The translations under genes were made by a program, and so were the position numbers. Shown here in pieces: positions 1-5,713 of a stretch of DNA of 10,825 nucleotides (the stretch's first letter is position 1; the number at the start of each line of letters is the position of its first letter). Source of the stretch: Enterobacterales bacterium (GTDB taxonomy: Bacteria > Pseudomonadota > Gammaproteobacteria > Enterobacterales > Succinivibrionaceae); NCBI GenBank assembly GCA_900768635.1, contig CAAGDP010000102.1:1-10825 (forward strand), written 5' to 3'. A model generated the notes under the pieces. The model made no database searches. It had not been told where the DNA came from and was given only the letters and a program-made list of their open reading frames with translations.

Positions 1-116
1 ATGATGTAACGCCACTTTAGATAGCAATATCTATCGGGGTTAAAGGTCGGAGGCGTAAGCCGTTATTACGACTGGGCAGTTACAAGCCCACTACCTTTAG
101 GTGGTGGGTAGTTGAC
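1..116 (+). mobile_element. Right end of an IS200/IS605-family element (partial)
   Basis: The last 30 bases have the typical layout of an IS200/IS605 right end. CCCACTACC (87-95) pairs with GGTGGTGGG (100-108) around a TTTA loop, giving nine base pairs including one G-T. This is followed by TAGTTGAC (109-116). TTGAC at 112-116 matches the right cleavage pentanucleotide I recall for ISDra2-like elements, so I place the boundary after 116. The first bases can be read as a short reading frame ending D-V-T-P-L-stop (3-20), which could be the C-terminus of a TnpB protein, but five codons prove nothing. The transposase genes and left end lie outside the window. The element would point left to right and abuts the convergent glycosyltransferase gene. 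Family-level assignment is fairly sure; the exact boundary is inferred. Confidence 0.7.
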
Positions 117-136
117 ATCAATCTGATCCTGATGAA
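17..136 (+). ncRNA. Probable TnpB guide (omega) RNA scaffold plus guide
   Basis: The DNA before the IS right end folds into several compact stems, as expected for an omega RNA. TAGATA (18-23) pairs with TATCTA (28-33) around a GCAA tetraloop. GTCG (46-49) pairs with CGAC (69-72) and encloses GGC-GTAA-GCC (52-61). TGGGC (73-77) can pair with GCCCA (86-90), which competes with the terminal hairpin at 87-108 and suggests a pseudoknot or conformational switch. Two tetraloops fit the GNRA pattern. In the known TnpB systems the guide is the roughly 16-20 bases just outside the right end, here starting near 117, so it would match the 3' end of the neighbouring glycosyltransferase gene. The 5' end of the RNA is not determined and may lie upstream of the window. 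This is inference from structure and position. Confidence 0.45.
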
Positions 137-1299
137 GGTGTAATGTTGAGCTGCTTCCGTCTCTCCAGCAACTGGAGTAATTCTTTTAGGCTATCAACTC
201 CGTCGTACATTTCATACATATCGGGAGTGCTGGTATAAGGGTTTTCAATAGTGCGGATGATTTTATCTGCAAGTATGGTCTTGTCCCGGGGAACAATCTG
301 CTGCTGAAGGATTGGTCCTTTCAGAATATCCCGCATACCGCCTTCGGATTCCAATGCTACTACAGGGGTATTTAAAATCAGTGCCTCCAGGAAAATCAGC
401 CCGAATCCCTCTCTGATACTGGTATGAACTAGAGCCCGGGCATTTTTTATAAAAGGGTAGGGGTTTTCCTGATTGCCGGCAAAAATCACCCTACTGGAAA
501 GGTTATGGGTATTTACCAGATCTACCAGCTCCCGGCGTTTCGGTCCATCACCTACAATAATCAGTTTAAGATCATGAGGCAGATCCTGCATTGTCTCAAT
601 AATAATGGAGTGCATTTTTCCGGAGATAAGACGTCCCACGGATACTATGTAATTTTTAGGGAGACTGATGCTACAGGGGAGATCAGCCTGATCCCGGATA
701 TGCCCGATATCTGTAAAATTATGGTAAGTAAAGATGTTAGCCTTAGCATGACAGCTTTGGGTAATATGACGCATCCGTTTTTCCAGCTCTGTGGAGACGC
801 AGATGTAGCTGGCATCCCGGTAGGTATGGTAGTTTAGTCTTTTACCCAGTATTCCGGAATACTCATGCGGGTTGCCGTCCACATAACGGTAAATATTGCC
901 ATCACGACAGTTATGGAGCAAATCAAACACTCCCTGTGCCCGGAAAAAGATATAGTCCGGCGGACCGTAATCATCTGCAAAGTTCTTCAGAAATTTACGG
1001 GTAAACCAGTGGCTGTAAAATTTGCCCTGAGCATAATCCTTGCTTTTACTGCTCAGCAGAGGAAAGAAGATCTGACTTTCCAGATAGGACCATATACCCC
1101 TGAGGGACGTAAAAAGTTCACTTTTTAAGGAAACCCGGTGAACTATAACTCCCCGGGGAAGTTTCATTTCCCTCTTACAGGGTTTAAGGATCAGCACATG
1201 GGTTTCAATATTAAGCTTAAGAGCAGCGCCGGCAAAGGCAACTACCTGATTCTGAACCCCACCCGTATTGAGTTTTCTGACTACTAACAGTATGCGCAT
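118..1299 (-). CDS. GT4-family glycosyltransferase
   Basis: This is a 393-residue cytoplasmic or membrane-peripheral glycosyltransferase with a GT-B fold, expected to transfer a sugar from a nucleotide-sugar donor, probably to a surface glycan or glycolipid. The N-terminal acceptor domain opens with MRILLVVRKLNTGGVQ, whose GG-V motif is typical of GT4. The C-terminal donor domain shows VGRL (221-224) with K228, VGDGP (249-253), and the signature E-x7-E at E297 and E305 inside REGFGLIFLEAL, followed by TPVVALESEGG. Length is normal for the family and no signal peptide or membrane span is seen. It lies 32 bases downstream of the pheA-like gene on the same strand and is probably cotranscribed. 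No strong ribosome binding site precedes the ATG. The stop codon is one base from an IS right end, yet the protein looks complete. The sugar and acceptor cannot be told from sequence. Confidence 0.88.
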   Translation of the reverse strand: MRILLVVRKLNTGGVQNQVVAFAGAALKLNIETHVLILKPCKREMKLPRGVIVHRVSLKSELFTSLRGIWSYLESQIFFPLLSSKSKDYAQGKFYSHWFTRKFLKNFADDYGPPDYIFFRAQGVFDLLHNCRDGNIYRYVDGNPHEYSGILGKRLNYHTYRDASYICVSTELEKRMRHITQSCHAKANIFTYHNFTDIGHIRDQADLPCSISLPKNYIVSVGRLISGKMHSIIIETMQDLPHDLKLIIVGDGPKRRELVDLVNTHNLSSRVIFAGNQENPYPFIKNARALVHTSIREGFGLIFLEALILNTPVVALESEGGMRDILKGPILQQQIVPRDKTILADKIIRTIENPYTSTPDMYEMYDGVDSLKELLQLLERRKQLNITPSSGSD

Positions 1300-1331
1300 A
1301 GTGGATCATTTCAGTAAAGGTTTAGAGAGGA

Positions 1332-2414
1332 TTATTCTGACTGCTCATAGGGGTAGCATCCCAGGATATGGATAGATCCGCACAGACGTTTAAGCTCCTC
1401 CAGAGCATTCTGGGCTTCACAGGTTTCCATATTGGCAATAATGTCGGCATAAAACTGTTCTTCCCAGGGTCTGCCGATTATGGGACGACTGGCCAGTTTT
1501 ACCATATTGTAGGTATGCTGCCGGAAAACATCAAGGACTTTGGACAGAGAACCCGGTGCATTCGGGGTGGTGAAAGAAAGGGAGGTTTTGGCAATAATTT
1601 CAGCAGGCACCTTGATAGGATCCCTGGCGATCACCAGGAATCTGGTGAAATTGTTAGTCTGATTGGCAATATTGGATACTATTGGTTTCAAACCAAACAG
1701 GGATCCGCAGAAGGCACTGCCGATAGCCGCCATTTCCGGAGAGCTCAGGTTTTTGACTTTCATAACAGCGTCGGCAGTGGAATCACAGTAAACGAATTTT
1801 ACTCCCGGATAACGGCTGTGAAGGAAATTGGAACTTTGTACAATAGGCTGGGGATGAGAGTATATCTGAGTGATCTCTGAAACTTGATCCGGATTGTTTA
1901 CCAGCAGAGAATGTACAATAGGCAGTGTTATTTCTCCCACAATGTGAACCTGATGTCCCAGAAGAAGATCCAGTACCTCATTAATTATTCCGCTGGAAGT
2001 ATTCTCAATCGGCAGAAAAGCCAGATGGGTGATCCCCTGATAAACATTGGCAACCTGATCCTGGAAGTTGGAGCAGCTGACCGGAGTGACAGTAAACTGA
2101 TTTCGTTCACAGAAACGGGTGAGAGCTTCGTAGGAATAAGTTCCTTTCGGTCCCAGATAGGATGCTGATTTGTATAATGTTCCCCATTGAGGATTATTCA
2201 ATGCAATCAGTTTCTGCAGATATACCTGCTTTGTTTCCTGATTTATAAGGCTGAAAAGACTGGAGACAAAACTCGGGTTGAGTTTATAGTCCGGTGCCTG
2301 ATTGACCAGATCCTGAATTTTGCTCAGATTGTATTCGTTGTCGGTTACTGCCAGCAACTCCCGCTGTTGCAGAAGTTCCAATATCTTTTGATCAATATCC
2401 CTGAGAAAATTCAT
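1332..2414 (-). CDS. pheA: Prephenate dehydratase with degenerate chorismate mutase segment (PheA-like)
   Basis: This 360-residue protein should convert prephenate to phenylpyruvate in phenylalanine synthesis. The dehydratase domain shows YLGPKGTYS (86-94), PIENTSSG (135-142), YSHPQP and the catalytic NFTRF block (T257). A C-terminal ACT domain follows (GSLS 288-291, ASRP 308-311, PWEE, LGCYP), which senses phenylalanine in the family. The N-terminus aligns with the first helix of the E. coli chorismate mutase domain ([20 protein letters not shown] against LRDIDQKILELLQQRELLAV). It then loses about 13 residues, removing the counterparts of Lys39, Asp48, Arg51 and Glu52. Arg11 has no counterpart and Gln88 aligns with tyrosine, so mutase activity is doubtful. 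I chose the ATG at 2414 because GGAGGG lies nine bases upstream. An in-frame TTG at 2459 would add 15 residues but has no such site. The glycosyltransferase gene follows after 32 bases. Confidence 0.92.
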   Translation of the reverse strand: MNFLRDIDQKILELLQQRELLAVTDNEYNLSKIQDLVNQAPDYKLNPSFVSSLFSLINQETKQVYLQKLIALNNPQWGTLYKSASYLGPKGTYSYEALTRFCERNQFTVTPVSCSNFQDQVANVYQGITHLAFLPIENTSSGIINEVLDLLLGHQVHIVGEITLPIVHSLLVNNPDQVSEITQIYSHPQPIVQSSNFLHSRYPGVKFVYCDSTADAVMKVKNLSSPEMAAIGSAFCGSLFGLKPIVSNIANQTNNFTRFLVIARDPIKVPAEIIAKTSLSFTTPNAPGSLSKVLDVFRQHTYNMVKLASRPIIGRPWEEQFYADIIANMETCEAQNALEELKRLCGSIHILGCYPYEQSE

Positions 2415-2423
2415 ATCCCAAAA

Positions 2424-2429
2424 CCCTCC
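2424..2429 (-). promoter_or_regulatory. Shine-Dalgarno deciding the pheA start
   Basis: On the minus strand GGAGGG lies nine bases before the ATG at 2414. It would fall inside the coding region if translation began at the upstream TTG (2459), which itself has no clear ribosome binding site. This is the main reason to prefer the shorter protein. Confidence 0.7.
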
Positions 2430-2557
2430 GGTTGTTGTTAGAGATTCAGGCTCCTGCAACTGAGATGACGGGAGCTCTGATGTACCGCATTTGAATCAGT
2501 CCGGGAAAAGTCCCGCCGACATACAAAACATCTGGGAAAATAAACCGGTCGTTATTA

Positions 2558-2596
2558 TTAGTATGATGGTTTTTCCCAAAACCTGTCACAAATCAT
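2558..2596 (-). CDS. Possible 12-codon leader peptide upstream of pheA
   Basis: A short frame beginning about 13 bases after the predicted transcription start reads MICDRFWEKPSY and ends in three consecutive TAA codons (TAATAATAA). Three of its twelve residues are aromatic (Phe, Trp, Tyr). Position and content resemble a leader peptide of an aromatic amino acid attenuator. However, there is only one Phe codon, the ribosome binding site is weak, and I see no clear terminator hairpin with a T run between it and pheA. The same codons also form the tail of a longer open frame starting at 2764, which I regard as chance. Low confidence. Confidence 0.2.
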   Translation of the reverse strand: MICDRFWEKPSY

Positions 2597-2615
2597 ATAT
2601 GACAGTTTTCCCGAA

Positions 2616-2624
2616 ATTATAGCA
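2616..2624 (-). promoter_or_regulatory. Extended -10 promoter for pheA and the glycosyltransferase gene
   Basis: On the minus strand the sequence TGCTATAAT is a perfect -10 hexamer with the TGn extension. No good -35 hexamer lies 16-18 bases further upstream, which is common for extended -10 promoters. The expected transcription start near 2609 gives a leader of roughly 195 bases before the pheA ATG. Just downstream, CTGTCA (minus strand, 2598-2603) and TGACAG (2583-2588) form an inverted repeat that could be an operator. I do not recognise it as a TyrR or TrpR box. Confidence 0.45.
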
Positions 2625-3068
2625 CAGTTGACAGTATATAGATTCCCGGACCGGTTGAATCTGAAACCTGACTCTTGTTTTTGACCGGTGATGTCTGAAA
2701 TATTCCGGAGAGGGTTTCCGGGCGAAAACGGCCCACAGGACTTAGTCCAGACAGATATTTCCATTAGTGAAGATGAGATATCTAGTGTTGACTAATGTTT
2801 CAGATCCTGTTTCTGGTGTTAAATTCCCCGGATTGCCTCCCTATGGACTGCCGGTAATTTACCTGCAAATTCAACAGAAATTCAGTCACTTTTACCGGAT
2901 ATTGTTCAAGTGTTGATCAAATTTAAAAGTTGCTAAGGTTCACAGATCACTATGCTGATGCTAGTTCATTCAGAGGAAAGAGGTGTAAAATCAATTAGAT
3001 TAGGTTTGCAATCGTCGGTAGTATGACATTGCAAGAGTTATTTTTGAGAATATGCAAAAGAGATCAAA

Positions 3069-4619
3069 GTGAAAAAATTTTCCATAGTAGTTTCTGTATT
3101 GGTGGTGTTGTGTGCCGTATTTGCAGCATATCAATACATCGGTAAATCCGGAAAAATGATGACTACCAGTAGTTCCATGTCTGAAGATACCGGTGATGCG
3201 AATCTTTCTACCGGTCAGGAACGGCATATTTCCAAAACGCCTATTTCTCTTCGCGTTTTGTCTGCTGGAGTATCTCATACCTGTGCTGTAGATTTTGGCA
3301 GAAAAGTGTACTGCTGGGGTGGTGCTAACAAGGGATCTCTTGGTGACGACGGCCAGTACCGCAAGTGTGAAGTTGAGGACGGTGCCAGCGGTCTTGCCTG
3401 CGAATATAAACAGGCAACCACCTCCACCAGAAAGTATTCCTTTACTCCCGTGGCTGTTTTCCGGGGTGAAGCTCCAAGCGATTCTGAATATCTGAGTGAT
3501 GCTGTGGACGTAACCGTAGGTGATTTATTTGCCTGTGCGGTAATAGGAAAAGATAAAGCTGTATATTGCTGGGGACAGGGTTCTTCCGGTCAGCTTGGTC
3601 ATGGTGACCGCAAAGATTATGAACGTCCGGTGGCAGTATGTGCTGAAGGTTACAGTTCTGAATGCTCCAAGCATCCGCTTAAGGGTGTTACCAAAATTTC
3701 AGCCGGTGCAGAACATGTCTGTGCTGTTGTGGGTGAAACAAACAAGGCTTACTGCTGGGGCAGTGGCAGCAACGGTCGTTTAGGTAACGGCAAGAGTGAT
3801 TATCAGCTTACTCCGGTTGCAGTTTGCAATGTAGGTGCCAGTGACTGTGATGCCGATCCGCTGGTAAATGTAAAGAATATTGTTGCCGGCAATTATCTCA
3901 CCTGTGCTTATCTGAGCGATCGCAAAGAAATGGGTGTATGTTGGGGTGACGGTTCCAGCAATCAGCTGGGTAATAATAATCAGGACAGTTATCAGGCTAT
4001 CCCAACTCCGATATGTGCTCCTGATGCATCTGATTGTAACGAAAATCCGCTTACCGGTGTGAAGAGTATGGCTATCGGTCAGTCTCATACCTGTGCTGTG
4101 GCCGGACCGGAGCGTATTGCCTACTGCTGGGGTCAGGCCCGTTATGGCCAGTTGGGTAATAATGATGATATTAATAACAAGAAGACTCCTTCAGCCATCT
4201 GTGTACCTGGTACCGGTGATGTTGATGAATCAGACTGGGATTGCACCCACGATCCAAACAAAATTGTGAAAGGTGTAGAGGGTATTGCCACCGGTTATGT
4301 GCATACCTGTGCTGTTTTCGGAGAGGAACATCAGGCTTATTGCTGGGGTGAATCATTCTTTGGAAGATTGGGTGATAACGGTACCCATAACCAGAAGATC
4401 CCGGTTAAGGTTTACAACGGCTATGACAAGGATGGATATGCAATTGAAGATGAAGAAAATCTCTGGTTGCGTAATGTGAAATCGCTTACTCTGGGTTCCA
4501 ATTATTCCTGTGCACTTCTAGATGATGATACTGCAAAATGCTGGGGAAATAATCAGCTGGGACAGCTGGGAGATAAAGAGCGTGTGAATATGCTTATTCC
4601 TTCTGTAACCGGTTTCTGA
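3069..4619 (+). CDS. Exported seven-bladed RCC1-repeat beta-propeller protein, cysteine-rich
   Basis: A 516-residue protein starts at GTG (an in-frame stop lies just upstream and no ATG is available). MKKFSIVVSVLVVLCAVFAA is a signal peptide or uncleaved membrane anchor; the lipobox fit is poor. A Ser/Thr-rich linker (about 30-60) leads into seven repeats of the form G-HTCAV-YCWG-GQLGD, starting near residues 64, 148, 209, 271, 334, 406 and 473. RCC1-like folds have seven blades, so the propeller looks complete. Each blade carries two cysteines 10-12 residues apart (72/82, 156/167, 218/229, 279/291, 343/353, 414/425, 481/491). Five inter-blade loops carry another pair (100/111, 191/199, 253/260, 316/323, 378/392). 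This points to a disulfide-rich protein outside the cytoplasm. RCC1 propellers usually bind proteins; the partner here is unknown. It is transcribed alone, with a terminator right behind it. Its family assignment is firm and its function is not. Confidence 0.9.
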   Translation: MKKFSIVVSVLVVLCAVFAAYQYIGKSGKMMTTSSSMSEDTGDANLSTGQERHISKTPISLRVLSAGVSHTCAVDFGRKVYCWGGANKGSLGDDGQYRKCEVEDGASGLACEYKQATTSTRKYSFTPVAVFRGEAPSDSEYLSDAVDVTVGDLFACAVIGKDKAVYCWGQGSSGQLGHGDRKDYERPVAVCAEGYSSECSKHPLKGVTKISAGAEHVCAVVGETNKAYCWGSGSNGRLGNGKSDYQLTPVAVCNVGASDCDADPLVNVKNIVAGNYLTCAYLSDRKEMGVCWGDGSSNQLGNNNQDSYQAIPTPICAPDASDCNENPLTGVKSMAIGQSHTCAVAGPERIAYCWGQARYGQLGNNDDINNKKTPSAICVPGTGDVDESDWDCTHDPNKIVKGVEGIATGYVHTCAVFGEEHQAYCWGESFFGRLGDNGTHNQKIPVKVYNGYDKDGYAIEDEENLWLRNVKSLTLGSNYSCALLDDDTAKCWGNNQLGQLGDKERVNMLIPSVTGF

Positions 4620-4640
4620 TTGTAAAGTTAAACCATAGGA

Positions 4641-4672
4641 AAAGATCCGGGTGTCCGGATCTTTTTTTTTTT
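4641..4672 (+). terminator. Rho-independent terminator of the RCC1-type gene
   Basis: AAAGATCCGG (4641-4650) pairs perfectly with CCGGATCTTT (4655-4664) around a GTGT loop. A run of eleven T (4662-4672) follows. It lies 21 bases after the stop codon. The matching A-rich start on the other strand is short, so it acts mainly on the plus strand. Confidence 0.93.
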
Positions 4673-4878
4673 GTGTGTGTATTTTCCAGCAGAGGAATAT
4701 ATCACCCCTCAGCACATCAACTCATCAATGCGGTTTTTAAAGGACGTACCTTGTTGAATTGTTCAAATACCGGTATGGAGAAAAACAAGCAACAATTGCT
4801 CTGACCCCGCAATCTTAAATATTCCCGTCTGCTTCGACCTTACGGCTTGGCTTTTATCAGGAGAGAAGTGGAATACTG

Positions 4879-4892
4879 TTAATACTTATTAA
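4879..4892 (+). promoter_or_regulatory. 14-base palindrome, candidate operator
   Basis: TTAATACTTATTAA is an inverted repeat with six-base arms and a CT centre, located a few bases upstream of the presumed -35 region of the operon promoter. Its position suits an activator or repressor site. It does not match FNR (TTGAT-N4-ATCAA) or CRP consensus, so no regulator is assigned. Confidence 0.3.
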
Positions 4893-4897
4893 ACATA

Positions 4898-4924
4898 TAG
4901 ACAATTAGTAAAACATGTTATATT
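4898..4924 (+). promoter_or_regulatory. Extended -10 promoter of the CooS-like operon
   Basis: TGTTATATT (4916-4924) fits an extended -10 element with hexamer TATATT. TAGACA (4898-4903) could serve as -35, with a short 15-base spacer. Transcription would start near 4931, giving a leader of about 50 bases before the first ATG. This is a prediction from sequence only. Confidence 0.4.
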
Positions 4925-4982
4925 CTATGCATTATATAAACATATCAAAATGGTAGGTAATACCGGATGTACAGGAGGTTAT

Positions 4983-5366
4983 ATGGCATGTTTTATTGTT
5001 CCGGGCGCAGAAGGACTGGCTGTTCTGGGGATCGCTAAAATTGTTTCAGCATATTCATCCAGACATGCTGCAGGTGGCAAAACACCAGGAATTGTTCACG
5101 AATTATATGATCTGACCGGATATTTATTAGGTGGAGCATTTTTACTGGCTATAGAGCATATATGGCATGGAGAGATCATTTTTTCATATCCCTTCCTTAC
5201 CGCTATGAAATCAACGGAGGATATGAAAGTAATGTTCCATGAAATGGCTACAACAGGAGTTGCCATGTCCATACTGGTCACCGCTGTCTGGGGTATTGGT
5301 CTTTGGTATAAGGCTCTGAAAAGAAATCAAAATAAAACCGGGGGGACCCAGTTATGCTTACATTGA
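4983..5366 (+). CDS. Small membrane protein with conserved-looking histidines (unknown function)
   Basis: I do not know a function for this 127-residue protein. It begins MACFIVPGAEGL and has about three hydrophobic segments (roughly 4-22, 44-66 and 88-109). Histidines sit at or near membrane edges, in EHIWHGE (H59, H62) and FHEM (H86), a pattern that could bind heme or a metal. It ends in a basic tail (KALKRNQNK). Small proteins of unknown function with a similar MACF-VP start and an EH-WHGE segment seem familiar to me from other anaerobes, but I cannot verify this here. I chose the ATG at 4983 because AGGAGG lies four bases upstream. The earlier in-frame ATG at 4950 has no binding site, and its added residues would simply translate the Shine-Dalgarno. 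It overlaps the next gene by 13 bases and leads the six-gene operon. Confidence 0.72.
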   Translation: MACFIVPGAEGLAVLGIAKIVSAYSSRHAAGGKTPGIVHELYDLTGYLLGGAFLLAIEHIWHGEIIFSYPFLTAMKSTEDMKVMFHEMATTGVAMSILVTAVWGIGLWYKALKRNQNKTGGTQLCLH

Positions 5367-5662
5367 TAATTTCCATAATTGCCGCAATAGTTTCAGTATA
5401 TGTTTTTGTCACAAATTCACCGGAAAAACGAAACAGGTGGCAGCTTAAAATTCCGGTGCACTTATTTGTCGGTGCCGGTTTAATGTGGATGGTTGATATA
5501 GCCGTTTTAATTGCAGACGAAGGTTTTGATGTTATTTTCGAACAAACAGCAGAAGAGATTATTGATGATGCTTTATTAGGATTGGTGATCACAGGGTCGG
5601 GAATTTTTGTCTGGTTTTCAGGTTATTTACTTCATTCCCGACATAAACCCGAAGCTGTATAA
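5354..5662 (+). CDS. Second small membrane protein (unknown function)
   Basis: This 102-residue protein has three predicted membrane segments: 2-20, 34-54 (with an aspartate, D48, in LMWMVDIAV) and 73-93. A strongly acidic linker separates the last two (DEGFDVIFEQTAEEIIDD). The start ATG has a good purine-rich binding site (GGGGGGA, seven bases away) and lies inside the end of the preceding gene, so the two are probably translationally coupled and may form one membrane complex. The gene is followed after 51 bases by the CooS-like gene with no terminator between. I do not recognise the family well enough to name it. A role as membrane partner, electron carrier anchor or channel for the downstream enzyme is only inference from order. 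Confidence 0.68.
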   Translation: MLTLIISIIAAIVSVYVFVTNSPEKRNRWQLKIPVHLFVGAGLMWMVDIAVLIADEGFDVIFEQTAEEIIDDALLGLVITGSGIFVWFSGYLLHSRHKPEAV

Positions 5663-5713
5663 AACAGCAATGTAGATTATTTATGCAATACTCCAAAGGT
5701 TCCGGATTAAATT

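Larger units (their letters stand above)
2430..3068. other. Divergent intergenic region between pheA and the RCC1-type gene
   Basis: This stretch of about 640 bases holds no convincing protein gene. The left half carries the pheA promoter and leader, including a small hairpin (CGGGA 2502-2506 with TCCCG 2511-2515). The right half must hold the promoter of the RCC1-type gene, but I find no clear pair of hexamers. Two copies of the palindrome TTGCAA (3006-3011 and 3029-3034), 23 bases apart, lie just before that gene and could be regulator half-sites. Open frames in this region lack ribosome binding sites and family features. Confidence 0.5.
4673..4982 (+). other. Intergenic regulatory gap before the CooS-like operon
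   Basis: There is no gene here. After a GT dinucleotide run (4673-4680) the notable elements are two adjoining palindromes: TTGAA-TTG-TTCAA (4754-4766) and ATACCGGTAT (4767-4776). A short AGCAA-CAA-TTGCT inverted repeat follows, and then a very AT-rich tract from about 4875 to 4950 that contains the promoter. The spacing leaves room for one or more regulators or a leader of the operon. Confidence 0.5.

Noticed and set aside
505..1128. Plus-strand frames opposite the glycosyltransferase gene
   Set aside because: They have no ribosome binding sites or motifs. The minus-strand GT4 signature motifs explain the open frames.
2415..2459. Longer PheA starting at TTG (2459)
   Set aside because: No ribosome binding site precedes the TTG, and GGAGGG with an ATG lies 30-45 bases downstream. 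The added residues do not resemble a chorismate mutase N-terminus.
2558..2764. 68-codon open frame on the minus strand in the pheA upstream region
   Set aside because: It spans the predicted pheA promoter, has no ribosome binding site and no family features. Only its last 12 codons are kept as a possible leader peptide.
3780..4088. Minus-strand frame opposite the RCC1-type gene
   Set aside because: This is an antisense shadow; the repetitive plus-strand codons keep it open by chance.
4673..4680. GT dinucleotide run after the terminator as a repeat of interest
   Set aside because: There are only four units, too short to be meaningful.
4950..4982. Earlier ATG for the first small membrane protein
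   Set aside because: There is no ribosome binding site before it, and the extra codons read through the AGGAGG that serves the ATG at 4983.
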